64,000 bases of DNA from Streptomyces sp. NBC_00464 (GTDB taxonomy: Bacteria > Actinomycetota > Actinomycetes > Streptomycetales > Streptomycetaceae). Positions 15,856 to 24,376 of this stretch are shown here, piece by piece. Position 1 is the stretch's first letter. Each line of letters opens with the position of its first letter. The stretch lies in assembly GCF_036013915.1 (NCBI RefSeq), contig NZ_CP107899.1:8088001-8152000 (forward strand), written 5' to 3'. The position numbers and the translations under genes are program-made. The notes below the pieces were generated by a model, which saw only the letters and a list, made by a program, of their open reading frames with translations, had not been told where the DNA came from and did not search any database.

Positions 15856-17049
15856 ATGACGCACACGCAGCAGGCACCCGCCACATCCCGTCTCTTCGAA
15901 TCCGCCCGGCTCGGTGGCCTCGGACTCGCCAACCGCCTGGTCATGGCTCCACTGACACGTAACCGCGCAGGGACCGACGGCGTCCCTGGCGAGCTGATGG
16001 CCACTCACTACGCACAACGCGCCTCGGCCGGCCTGATCATCGCCGAGGCCGCGACTCCGAACGCCGTCGGGCAGACCTACCCCCGCATCCCGGGCATCCA
16101 CAGTCCCGCGCAGATCGCCGGATGGCGCCGGGTGACCGAAGCGGTACGTGCGGCCTCCGGCCGGAGCCCGATGTTCCTCCAGTTGCAGCACGGCGGCAGG
16201 GTGGGCCACCCCGATACCAGCGGCCACGTCCCGCTTGCACCGTCAGCCGTGCGCTGTCCGGAGACGCTGACGACACCGAGCGGGCTCCAGGAAGCTGTCG
16301 CGCCTCGTGAGATGTCGTCGCGGGACATCAGGTCCACCATCGCCGATTTTGCCGCGGCCGCCCGCAACGCCGTCGAAGCGGGTTTCGCCGGTGTGGAGGT
16401 GCATTCCGCCAACGGCCATCTGCTGCACCAGTTCCTGGCCGGGAACACCAACCGCCGGACGGACGAGTGGGGCGGCCCGGCAGCGAACCGGACCCGCTTC
16501 ACCGTCGAGGTGGTGCGGGCCGTCGCGGAGGCGATCGGCCCGGAACGGGTCGGCGTACGCATCTCGCCCGGAGCAGGTGTCAACAGCGTGGAAGAGGGCG
16601 ATACCGAGGCCATCTACGCGGCGCTTCTGCCCGCACTCGCGCGCATCGCCCCGGTCTATCTGCATCTGGTCCGGGCCGATCCGGACCTGCCCCTCTTCTC
16701 GGAGATCCGCAAGGCATGGCCGGGCACGCTGATCGCCAACCCGGCGCTGTCACGCGAGGAGGCAGCGGCCGACGGCGGCATGAGGCGAGGGGAACGGCTC
16801 CTGGCGGAGGGCGCCGACCTGATCGCGCTGGGCCGCGGCTTCCTCGCCAATCCCGACCTTGTGGAGCGACTGCGCACCGGCGCACCGCTCAACGAGATCC
16901 GCCCGGAGTTCCTGATGCACGTACACGGGGAGGAGGGGTACAACGACTATCCCCCGCTCGGACGCGCGGGGCGTGTCAGCGGCCTTCGGCCTTCGGAGGA
17001 CGGCGGCGTATCAGTTCCGAGAACCTCCGCCGCGGGGGCCGGGCGATGA
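15856..17049 (+). CDS. Old yellow enzyme family FMN oxidoreductase (alkene reductase)
   Basis: 397-residue (beta/alpha)8 barrel NADH:flavin oxidoreductase that reduces activated C=C bonds. Key features are NRLVMAPLTRNR, FLQLQHGGR, the substrate-binding HSANGHLLHQF (His-x-x-Asn), LAGNTNRRTDEWGG and the FMN phosphate loop ALGRGFLANPDLV. Homologues end soon after the YNDYPPL segment; here about 25 further residues follow because no stop occurs until inside the convergent DUF1707 gene (74-nt overlap). It is probably induced by the divergent MerR regulator. Confidence 0.95.
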   Translation: MTHTQQAPATSRLFESARLGGLGLANRLVMAPLTRNRAGTDGVPGELMATHYAQRASAGLIIAEAATPNAVGQTYPRIPGIHSPAQIAGWRRVTEAVRAASGRSPMFLQLQHGGRVGHPDTSGHVPLAPSAVRCPETLTTPSGLQEAVAPREMSSRDIRSTIADFAAAARNAVEAGFAGVEVHSANGHLLHQFLAGNTNRRTDEWGGPAANRTRFTVEVVRAVAEAIGPERVGVRISPGAGVNSVEEGDTEAIYAALLPALARIAPVYLHLVRADPDLPLFSEIRKAWPGTLIANPALSREEAAADGGMRRGERLLAEGADLIALGRGFLANPDLVERLRTGAPLNEIRPEFLMHVHGEEGYNDYPPLGRAGRVSGLRPSEDGGVSVPRTSAAGAGR

Positions 17050-17614
17050 TGTCGCCGCCGCGGGACTGTCCGGTCAGCTGTACGTGCAGGGAGCGGCGCG
17101 CACCCTGACCGGAATCGGGACTGATCTTGATCTCCCCGCTGCTGCGTACCAGGCCGTCCGTGTCGACGACGATGCCCGGCCTGGTCACCAGAATCAGGTT
17201 TCCCCCGACGCGCAGGTCGACATCGATGTGAAGAGTGCTGTGGGTGATCACCGCGTCGGTGAAATCGAGCTTCGCGTCGCAGAACATCAGCCGGATTTCC
17301 ATCCGGCGCGGAACGAGCCAGCGGCCCGTTCGGCTGACATCGCCGAAACGCTGGTCGATCCTGACCACCTCCTTCGCCTGCGGTGGCATTCCCTCCGGGG
17401 GCAGGTCGGCGGTCAGCCCGGCCAGCTCGCCCATGGTGCGAGCAGACAGGGCGGCGTCCAGGCGCTCGTCCAGCTCGTCAGCGGTGAGCCGGCCGTCCCC
17501 GGCGGCAACCTGAAGGATCTCCACGACCTGGTCCCGATCCCGGTCGGATGCCCGTAGCTCGGGCCTTGTGCCATGTCCTGAAGAGTCGTCGGCCGACTGC
17601 AGTTCACCCGTCAT
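16976..17614 (-). CDS. DUF1707 domain protein with C-terminal cell-wall-stress-like domain
   Basis: 212 residues. The DUF1707 module lies at about 20-75 (RASDRDRDQVVEILQVAAGDGRLTADELDERL). A beta-rich domain with repeated short strands follows (about 95-170: MEIRLMFCDAKLDFTDA, LHIDVDLRVGGNLILVTRPG). That pattern resembles LiaF/YvqF-type C-terminal domains that respond to envelope stress. The C-terminus is very basic. No membrane segment is seen. Its 3' end overlaps the convergent OYE gene by 74 nt. Confidence 0.88.
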   Translation of the reverse strand: MTGELQSADDSSGHGTRPELRASDRDRDQVVEILQVAAGDGRLTADELDERLDAALSARTMGELAGLTADLPPEGMPPQAKEVVRIDQRFGDVSRTGRWLVPRRMEIRLMFCDAKLDFTDAVITHSTLHIDVDLRVGGNLILVTRPGIVVDTDGLVRSSGEIKISPDSGQGARRSLHVQLTGQSRGGDIIARPPRRRFSELIRRRPPKAEGR

Positions 17615-17737
17615 ACATGCATTTTGGCCGAGGGGCCGGGGCCGTGCAACGGCCTTGATCGCGAGTGCGCACCTGGCCGACGGGTCGAGGCTGTGCGCAC
17701 ACGGAACGGCAGGCCGGATGAAGCGGTCGGGCTGCGC

Positions 17738-18652
17738 TCAGCGGACCGGCCTGTGCGCCGGATCCTGGGAGCCGGCCGCGGCACGCAGCAGGTCGCGCAG
17801 TTCCAGGGCGGCCGGGAGCGGGGTGGTGGGCAGTGCGACGTGTACGGTCCGGCGCAGAGCGGGGTCCGTGAGGCGGCACAGGGCCAGTGTGCCGGGGACC
17901 GCCCGTGCGGCCAGCGAGGGGACCAGGGCCACCCCCAGCCCCGCGGCGACGTAGCCGAACTTTCCGGTCCATTCCGCGATGCGGATGACCTTCCTGGGGG
18001 TGAAGCCCGCTCGGGCGCAGGCGTCCGCGAGCATCGTCGGGCGGTCACCGTACGCGCTCTGGAGCCAGGCCTCGTCCCGCAGTTCGCGAAGGCCGAACGT
18101 ACCGGCTTCCGCCAGCCTGTGGCCCCGGGGGAGTACGACGCACAACTCGTCCTCGCACAGCACCGTCGTGGTGACACCGTCGGCCTGCGGCAATCCGGAC
18201 GGGTAGTCGCTGACGACGGCCAGGTCGAGGGCGCCGTCCATGAGCCGCCGCATGAGGATGTCGGTCGGACCCTCGGATGCCGCGACCTCGACACCCGGCC
18301 GGGTGTCGAGGAGCGAACGAAGGGCTCCGGGTACCAGGGAGATGTTGGCGGTGGCGAACGCACCGACGTGCAGCAGCCCGCCCTGACCGGCGTGGAGAAC
18401 GGCCAGTTCGCGTTCAGCCGTCGCCAGCCGGTCCAGCACGTCGGTCGCGTGCCGGTGCAGCGCGCGACCGGCGGGATTGAGTCGTACGCCCCGGGGCAGC
18501 CGGTCGAACAGCGGGCCGCCCGCCTGCAGTTCCAGCGCCGCGATCCGCCGGGACACGGCGGACTGCGTGTAGTTGAGCCGAATCGCCGCCTGTGTGAACG
18601 AACCGCACTTCGCCACGGCCACGAGCAGCCGTAGCGCCTCGTTCTCGAACAT
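17738..18652 (-). CDS. LysR-family transcriptional regulator
   Basis: 304 residues: an N-terminal winged helix (GSFTQAAIRLNYTQSAVSRRI, LFDRLPRGVRLNPAGRAL) and a periplasmic-binding-protein-like effector domain from about 90. It is divergent from an M20 peptidase gene whose expression it probably controls. A T-N11-A inverted repeat lies in the shared gap. Confidence 0.94.
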   Translation of the reverse strand: MFENEALRLLVAVAKCGSFTQAAIRLNYTQSAVSRRIAALELQAGGPLFDRLPRGVRLNPAGRALHRHATDVLDRLATAERELAVLHAGQGGLLHVGAFATANISLVPGALRSLLDTRPGVEVAASEGPTDILMRRLMDGALDLAVVSDYPSGLPQADGVTTTVLCEDELCVVLPRGHRLAEAGTFGLRELRDEAWLQSAYGDRPTMLADACARAGFTPRKVIRIAEWTGKFGYVAAGLGVALVPSLAARAVPGTLALCRLTDPALRRTVHVALPTTPLPAALELRDLLRAAAGSQDPAHRPVR

Positions 18653-18717
18653 CCGCTCACCACCTCCCGGCTATCGACTGCCTCGCCCGTCATTCTCGCC
18701 CCTCGCATTCCTCGGAC

Positions 18718-18733
18718 GCATGGCTTCCATGCA
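18718..18733. promoter_or_regulatory. Candidate LysR-type operator
   Basis: GCATGG-CTT-CCATGC is a perfect 6-bp inverted repeat and contains a T-N11-A spacing (T18721, A18733), the usual LysR-type recognition geometry. It is 65 bp from the lysR start and about 145 bp from the peptidase start. Confidence 0.5.
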
Positions 18734-18878
18734 ATCCCGTCGCTGGTGGAATGCCATGCCCCGCCCTAACGTCGTTCGCACGGCGGTGTTGCAGCACTGA
18801 TACGCGTTCCGCCCCTTCATCCACGGTCCAAGTAGCCCTAGGGAGAAGTGTGTTGTTACAACGGCAAGCGATGACGAG

Positions 18879-20027
18879 GTGTACCCGGTGACGGGGGAGA
18901 GGGAGGGCGTCCTCTCCCTGCCGACGATGCTGGCCGACGTGGAGGAACTCGTGCGGTGCGAGTCCTTCTCGTCCGACCTGGTGGCGGTGGCGCGCAGCGC
19001 GCGGGTGGTCGGCGCCCTCGGGGCGAGGCTGCTGGGTGTCGCGCCGGAACGGATCGTGACCGGGGGCGTGAGCCACCTGCGATGGACCTTCGGCACCCCG
19101 AAGGTCCTGCTGGTCGGGCATCACGACACGGTGTGGCCCATGGGCTCGATCCGGAGCCGTCCCTGGTCGGTGGCGGCCGGCAGAGCGCGGGGGCCCGGGG
19201 TTCTGGACATGAAAGCGGGTCTGGTGCAGATGTTCCACGCGCTGGCATCCCTCCCCTCACCGGAGGGGGTGTGTGTGATCGTCAACGGGGACGAGGAGGT
19301 CGGCTCCACGACCTCCCGGCAGCTGATCGAGCAATCCGCCGCCGGGTGCGCGGCCGCGTTCGTGCTGGAGGCGGCAGCCGACGAGAGGGGCGCGCTCAAG
19401 ACCGCCCGCAAGGGCACGTCGCGCTACGAGATCGTGGTGCACGGCAAGGCCGCGCACGCGGGCCAGGAACCCGAGAGGGGAATCAACGCCACCGTAGAGG
19501 CCGCTCACCAGGTACTGTCCGTCGCCGGCCTGGGAGTCTCTGCCGCCACGGCCGCGGACGGTGGCCCCCTGGGCCCGGCAACCATCACGCCCACGCTCCT
19601 GTCGGCGGGAAGCGCACGCAACACCGTTCCCGCACAGGCGCGGCTGACGGTCGACGTACGGGCGCCCAGCGCGGCGACGCAGGAGGCGATCGACGTGCTG
19701 GTACGAGGGCTGACACCCCGGATCCCCGGTGCGCGACTGGAAGTGCGGGGCGGTGGACAGCGGCCGCCCATGGGCCCGGAGTCCTCCGCCGTGCTGTTCG
19801 CCCTGGCGTCGAGGATCGCCGTCGAACAGGGGCAGGAACCGCTGAGGGGGGCGTCCGTCGGTGGCGCATCCGACGCCAACTACACCGCGGCGCTGGGCTG
19901 TCCGACGCTGGACGGACTGGGAGCCGTGGGCGCCGGAGCGCACGCGGACTCCGAGTACGTCGATGTCACCCGGATGGTTCCCCGGGCCCAGCTGCTCGCC
20001 GAACTCGTCGCGCGTACGAGGCGATGA
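18879..20027 (+). CDS. M20-family metallopeptidase (carboxypeptidase G2-like)
   Basis: 382-residue cytosolic di-zinc hydrolase. Metal and catalytic motifs are in order: GHHDTVWP, GPGVLDMKAG, NGDEEVGS (catalytic Glu and metal Glu), EAAADERGALKTARKG, and GAGAHADSEYVD near the end with the last metal His. The dimerisation lid carries HAGQEPERGINA. The pattern fits the glutamate carboxypeptidase/CPG2 branch, which removes C-terminal glutamate or similar residues. GTG at 18879 is used; the start is uncertain by a few residues because no clear ribosome site precedes it. Confidence 0.9.
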   Translation: MYPVTGEREGVLSLPTMLADVEELVRCESFSSDLVAVARSARVVGALGARLLGVAPERIVTGGVSHLRWTFGTPKVLLVGHHDTVWPMGSIRSRPWSVAAGRARGPGVLDMKAGLVQMFHALASLPSPEGVCVIVNGDEEVGSTTSRQLIEQSAAGCAAAFVLEAAADERGALKTARKGTSRYEIVVHGKAAHAGQEPERGINATVEAAHQVLSVAGLGVSAATAADGGPLGPATITPTLLSAGSARNTVPAQARLTVDVRAPSAATQEAIDVLVRGLTPRIPGARLEVRGGGQRPPMGPESSAVLFALASRIAVEQGQEPLRGASVGGASDANYTAALGCPTLDGLGAVGAGAHADSEYVDVTRMVPRAQLLAELVARTRR

Positions 20028-20085
20028 GGTGCTTCTTCGTGCCGGGCAAGTGGACCGTGACACATCCTCCAAGGAGACGATTCGG

Positions 20086-20583
20086 ATGAGACCAGGTGTG
20101 AACGGGTTCGGTATGGGCGAGGCGTGCGGCGACTACGCCGTCGCGGGAGTGGGTGGCGCGCTGGCGCAGACGGGAAGGCGGATGCTCATGACGCTGTGTC
20201 TGGTGCTGCTCGTCCTCCTGGCCGTCAAGCAGCCCACGGGGGCGTTGGCCAAGGGCGTTGTCGTCACCGGGATCATGCTCGCCGTGTGGGGGCTGACCCG
20301 CGCATGGGGCCTGGTGTCCGCCCGGCTGGGGCTCCGCAGGTGCTACCTGTTCCCGGGCGGCCTGGTCGTCACCGGCCTGTTCGGCCGGCCGCGAGGGGTC
20401 GTGGCATGGAGCGAGGTGACGGCGCTCAACGTGATGGTCACGGGGTCGCTCCTGATGGCCTTCCACCGGTTCGAGGTCGAGAGACGAGGGGCCGGACGCC
20501 TGGCGTTCCTGGCCATGGGCATGGAACCGGGGCTGGTCGAACCTCTGCTGAGCCGGGCGGCAGCGAACGGCGTGGGGCGCTGA
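20086..20583 (+). CDS. Small membrane protein with PH-like domain (DUF6585-like)
   Basis: 165 residues. Two membrane segments (about 32-47 and 57-76) are followed by a short beta domain (CYLFPGGLVVTGLFGRPRGVVAWSEVTAL, then FHRFEVERR). This matches bacterial PH-like membrane proteins in which a Trp-containing strand precedes a hydrophobic one. The function is unknown. AAGGAGA precedes ATG at 20086. It follows the M20 gene by 58 nt and may share its transcript. Confidence 0.8.
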   Translation: MRPGVNGFGMGEACGDYAVAGVGGALAQTGRRMLMTLCLVLLVLLAVKQPTGALAKGVVVTGIMLAVWGLTRAWGLVSARLGLRRCYLFPGGLVVTGLFGRPRGVVAWSEVTALNVMVTGSLLMAFHRFEVERRGAGRLAFLAMGMEPGLVEPLLSRAAANGVGR

Positions 20584-20631
20584 CCCCGGTCTCGACCGCG
20601 GCCAGCGCCCCGTCCGGGTACCGCAGTCGGC

Positions 20632-22284
20632 TCAGCCGGCCAGATTGCGCAGGAACCGTGCCGCGACCGGGCCCGCGTCGGCACCGCCGGACCCCCCGTC
20701 CTCCAGGAGGACTGCCCATGCGAGGTCGGAGTCGCCCTGGTATCCGATCATCCAGGCGTGGGTGCGGGGCGGCTTCCCGGTACCGAACTCAGCCGTTCCG
20801 GTCTTCGCGTGGGGGCTGCCGGGGAGCTCCCGCAACGCGTGGGCGGACCCCGAGGTCACCGTGGCGCGCATCAGCTCGCGGAGCTGACCGGTGACCTCGG
20901 CGCCGAGCGCCGCCGGTGCGGTGAACCTCTTCTTCACCGCGTCCGGCACCAGCACCGGCTGGTTGAACGTTCCGCTCTTGACGGTGGCCGCGATCGACGC
21001 CATGACCAGCGGAGACGCCTGGACACGTGCCTGACCGATGGTGGCGGCGGCCTTGTCGTTGTCGCTCGTCGTGGCAGGGACACTGCCGTCGTACGTGGTC
21101 GTGCCGACGTCCCAGCTGCCGCCGATTCCGAACGCCTGGGCCGCGTCCCGCAGATCGGTGCTGGAGAGCTGGCTGCGGGCGTTGACGAAGTATGTGTTGC
21201 AGGACTGGGCGAAGACATCGGTGAAGGTCGAGCCGGCAGGGAGGGAGAACTGTCCCTGGTTCTCGAAGCGCTGACCGTCGACGTGCGCGAACTTGGGGCA
21301 GGCCGCGGCATCTGTGGGCCGGGTGCCGCCCTTCAGCAGAGCCGCTGTGGTGACGACCTTGAAGGTGGAGCCGGGCGGGTAGCGCCCTTCGAGCGCGCGA
21401 TTGAGGCCACCGGGCCGGTTGACGGCGGCGAGGATGTGGCCATTGCGCGGGTTGACGGCGACGATGGCCGCGTTGTTCTTGACCTCGGCCACGGCATCGG
21501 CCGCCGCGGTCTGGATGCGCGGGTCGATGGTGGTACGAACCGGACGGCCTTCGGCCGGCGCGGCTGAGCCGAGGTTCTTGATCGCGAGCCCGCTCTGCCG
21601 GTCCGCGACGACGAGGGACTTGCCGGCCTTCCTGCCGCCGGAGAGCACCTTGTCGTACCGGGCCTCCAGCCCCGATGTGCCCTTGCCGCTGACCGGGTCG
21701 ACGATGCCCACGAGTGACGCGGCCTGAAGCGGCCGCCCCCGGCTGTCGAGGACCTTGGCCCGGGTGCCGTCCGTCTTGAGCGCGAGTGTCTGCCCCGGAC
21801 TCAGTTCCGGGTGGATCATCGGCGAGGTGAATTCGACCTTCCACGTCCCGGACGTGCGGTTCACCTCGGCCCGGGAGCGCCAGGTGATCTCGCCCGCACC
21901 CGGAACCTCCATGGCCACGGAGAAGGGGAAGAGCACTTTCCCGTCCTCCTTCTTCTGGCCGTCGCCGCTCACCAGGGTGGTCCTGGACGGCTTGAGGTTG
22001 GTCAGGACCGACGTGAGGAGCGACGCGGCGTTGTCGGGTGTGTCGGTATGGCGCGCGGCCCCTTTGGCGTCGTGCCCCGCCCATGCTGCGAGGAATGCCG
22101 TCATGGGCTTCCGGGCGGCTGTCACCTGCGGATCGTCCTCCTCCGCGTCGCCGCCCAAGAGGCTGAAGGCGACGTAACCGCCTGCGGCCAGCACGAGAAG
22201 GGCGGCGACGATGCTGAGCAGTCGCCTTCCGCGGCGCCGCGGCCCGTATCCCGTGTGAGTGTTCCGGCTGCCGGCACGCGTCAA
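20632..22284 (-). CDS. Penicillin-binding transpeptidase with NTF2-like N-terminal domain
   Basis: 550-residue class B PBP that cross-links peptidoglycan outside the membrane. From the TTG start at 22284 (GGAGAG upstream) there is a cytosolic basic stretch and a membrane anchor (about 22-40). A MecA_N/NTF2-like domain follows (about 50-160), then a linker domain (about 165-245). The transpeptidase domain has STFK (306-309), SCN (361-363) and KTGT (494-497). The NTF2-like domain is the one found in low-affinity PBPs such as PBP2a. It is divergent from a LysR/BlaB-like pair, which suggests beta-lactam-responsive control (inference). Confidence 0.93.
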   Translation of the reverse strand: MTRAGSRNTHTGYGPRRRGRRLLSIVAALLVLAAGGYVAFSLLGGDAEEDDPQVTAARKPMTAFLAAWAGHDAKGAARHTDTPDNAASLLTSVLTNLKPSRTTLVSGDGQKKEDGKVLFPFSVAMEVPGAGEITWRSRAEVNRTSGTWKVEFTSPMIHPELSPGQTLALKTDGTRAKVLDSRGRPLQAASLVGIVDPVSGKGTSGLEARYDKVLSGGRKAGKSLVVADRQSGLAIKNLGSAAPAEGRPVRTTIDPRIQTAAADAVAEVKNNAAIVAVNPRNGHILAAVNRPGGLNRALEGRYPPGSTFKVVTTAALLKGGTRPTDAAACPKFAHVDGQRFENQGQFSLPAGSTFTDVFAQSCNTYFVNARSQLSSTDLRDAAQAFGIGGSWDVGTTTYDGSVPATTSDNDKAAATIGQARVQASPLVMASIAATVKSGTFNQPVLVPDAVKKRFTAPAALGAEVTGQLRELMRATVTSGSAHALRELPGSPHAKTGTAEFGTGKPPRTHAWMIGYQGDSDLAWAVLLEDGGSGGADAGPVAARFLRNLAG

Positions 22285-22435
22285 GGTGCTCTCCGTTCTG
22301 GGTCCGGCCTGATCGGCCTGCCGGAGACGACCCCCGGCGTCCACGGGGGCGCAGCCGTGCGGGCGGGTCTTCGCAGGCCCTGCCGAAGCCCTCGCGGGCA
22401 ACCCCCGCCGGGAGTCAAACCCGCTGCCCGACCGA

Positions 22436-22457
22436 ATGTCGAATACGCTCTCGACAT
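22436..22457. promoter_or_regulatory. Candidate LysR-type operator between PBP and LysR/BlaB-like pair
   Basis: ATGTCGA-N8-TCGACAT is a perfect 7-bp inverted repeat. It lies 45 bp before the LysR start and 152 bp before the PBP start, placed to control one or both divergent units. Confidence 0.6.
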
Positions 22458-22501
22458 CAAGGGGATTCGCAAGTCGTATCGCTGCATGTCAGGGGGGCGC
22501 A

Positions 22502-23374
22502 GTGCTGACAGAACGGCACCTGGAAATCTTTGTCGCGCTGGCGGAGGAGGAACACTTCGGCACGGCGGCCCAGCGGGTGGGCATCACCCAGCCACCGCTC
22601 TCGCAGGGCCTGCGCAGGCTGGAGGCACTGCTCGGTGTTCGCCTGTTCGATCGCGAGCGGGGGGTGTTCCTCACCGAGGAGGGGGCCCTGCTGCTTCCGC
22701 ACGCCCGCCGGGCTCTGGCGGCGCTCGCGGAACTCCGGGAGACCGGCGCCCGCGAGCACGCGGACGGCCGTCGGCTCCGACTCGGGCTGACCCCCGAGGT
22801 GCCGACGCCGCTCGCAGCCGATGCGGCAGCCGCGCCGGTCCGGGCCGGCGAGCGGACCAGGATCGGCATGGTGACGGCGTCGACGGCCACGCTGCTCGGC
22901 GACGTCGAGGCCGGGCGTCTCGACCTGGCGGTGATCCGGCATCCTTCGGTTCTGCACGGTCTGTCCGCAGGCCGCGTGATCCTTCTGCCGACCTGGGTTC
23001 TTGTCCCCGACGGCCTCGAACAGGCCGGTGGCGCAGTGCCGTTGGGACTCCCGGTCGCCGTGCGTCCGCGCGCCGAGGCGCCGGCGGCCCATGACCTGTT
23101 CATCGACACCCTGGCCGGCCGCGGGCGCCGGGTGGAGACCGTGGTGGTCGCCGATGAGCGCGCCGGTCTCGCCATGGTCGCGTCAGGTCAGGCGGTGCTG
23201 GTGACGGCGGACGGCGCGCTGACGGCCTCCGGAGTCGTGCGCCGCGCGGCGACGGAGCCCCCGCTGCCTCTGCGGCTGCGCGTGGTGTGGAACCCGCGAC
23301 GTCCGGGTTCGAAGGAGACGGCGAGGACGGCGCAACTGCTGGAGAACGCATTGGCCCGGAAGGCGGCGCTGTGA
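22502..23374 (+). CDS. LysR-family regulator, BlaA-like
   Basis: 290 residues. The N-terminal helix-turn-helix ([39 protein letters not shown]) is followed by a short effector domain. GTG at 22502 follows a G-rich ribosome site. An ATG 66 nt upstream in frame would add non-homologous residues. Its stop overlaps the start of the next gene by 4 nt, so the two are translationally coupled. In S. cacaoi, BlaA (LysR) and BlaB (serine beta-lactamase-like) together switch on beta-lactamase genes; the gene order here matches that pair. Confidence 0.9.
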   Translation: MLTERHLEIFVALAEEEHFGTAAQRVGITQPPLSQGLRRLEALLGVRLFDRERGVFLTEEGALLLPHARRALAALAELRETGAREHADGRRLRLGLTPEVPTPLAADAAAAPVRAGERTRIGMVTASTATLLGDVEAGRLDLAVIRHPSVLHGLSAGRVILLPTWVLVPDGLEQAGGAVPLGLPVAVRPRAEAPAAHDLFIDTLAGRGRRVETVVVADERAGLAMVASGQAVLVTADGALTASGVVRRAATEPPLPLRLRVVWNPRRPGSKETARTAQLLENALARKAAL

Positions 23375-24285
23375 AGGAAATGCGGCGCGGCATCGGTGTG
23401 GAGCGCACCATCCGCGCCATGTTCGACGACGCGGGTGTCCGGGGCTGGCTCCACGTGGCGGAACTGCACCGCCCTTCGGCCCAGGTGGCCATCGACCCCG
23501 ACGAACAACTGCCGATGGGTTCGGTCTACAAGGTGCCGCTCATGGCGGCCTTCTGCCGGCTCGCGGATGCGGGTCTGATCGACCCCTGCCGTCGGCTGAC
23601 CCTGGAGCCCGCAGACCGCGTCCCCGGCCCGACCGGCGTCTCCATCCTTCGCGACGCCGTCACCATGTCACTGCGCGACCTGGTGACGCAGATGATGAGC
23701 ATCTCCGACAACACCGCGGCCGCCGCCGTTCTCCGGGCAGTCGGCGCCGACGTGGTCGACGCCATGTGCCGGGACCTGGGCATGCCTGACACCCGCATCC
23801 ACGGGGGCGTCGTCGGCACGCTCCGCCGGCTCGTCGCCGAAACGGGTGCCCGGTCGCTGGACGCTGCGATGGCGCGCGTGAGCGACAACGACGCCGTCGT
23901 GCCGGTGGACGTGTACGACCCTGCGTTCAAGGCGTCCAGCACGGCGTCGGACATGGCCCGACTTCTGCGCGCGATCTGGACCGGCCGGGCCGCCTCCGAA
24001 GAGCGCTGTGCCTACATGCGCGAGGTCATGCGCAGCCAGCCGTGGACGCACCGGCTCGCCTCCGGGTTCCCCTATGACGACGTCACCGTCTACGGGAAGA
24101 CCGGCACCTTCGGTGCGATGCGCCACGAGGCGGGTGTCGTCGAACTCGCGGACGGAAGCACCTACACGGCGGTGGTGTTCACCCAAGCCGCCCGTGCCGA
24201 CAGCAAGTTGCCCCGCGCCGACGCCGTGATCGGGGCGGCGGCGCGGGCCGCTGTGGAGGAACTGCAGGGAACCCTGGACGCCTGA
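23371..24285 (+). CDS. Cytoplasmic class A beta-lactamase-fold protein, BlaB-like
   Basis: 304 residues with the serine-hydrolase triad of motifs SVYK (51-54), SDN (112-114) and KTG (243-245). There is no signal peptide, which is unusual for a beta-lactamase but expected for BlaB-type regulators. The ExxLN motif that carries the deacylating Glu166 of class A enzymes is not seen between SDN and KTG. Acylation by a beta-lactam without turnover is therefore plausible. GTG at 23371 overlaps the LysR stop; ATG at 23380 is an alternative. An intracellular beta-lactam or muropeptide sensor is inferred. Confidence 0.88.
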   Translation: MKEMRRGIGVERTIRAMFDDAGVRGWLHVAELHRPSAQVAIDPDEQLPMGSVYKVPLMAAFCRLADAGLIDPCRRLTLEPADRVPGPTGVSILRDAVTMSLRDLVTQMMSISDNTAAAAVLRAVGADVVDAMCRDLGMPDTRIHGGVVGTLRRLVAETGARSLDAAMARVSDNDAVVPVDVYDPAFKASSTASDMARLLRAIWTGRAASEERCAYMREVMRSQPWTHRLASGFPYDDVTVYGKTGTFGAMRHEAGVVELADGSTYTAVVFTQAARADSKLPRADAVIGAAARAAVEELQGTLDA

Positions 24286-24376
24286 GAGCGTTCCGTGTCG
24301 CGGCCGCGCCGACGAGGCGTGGGGAACCGTCGCCTGCCCGCCGCGGACACGGCTGGGCACCGCTTTTGGTGCGCGG

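Noticed and set aside
23371..24285. Annotation as a secreted class A beta-lactamase
   Set aside because: There is no signal peptide, the ExxLN motif is not visible, and the gene is translationally coupled to a LysR regulator; a BlaB-like sensor fits better.
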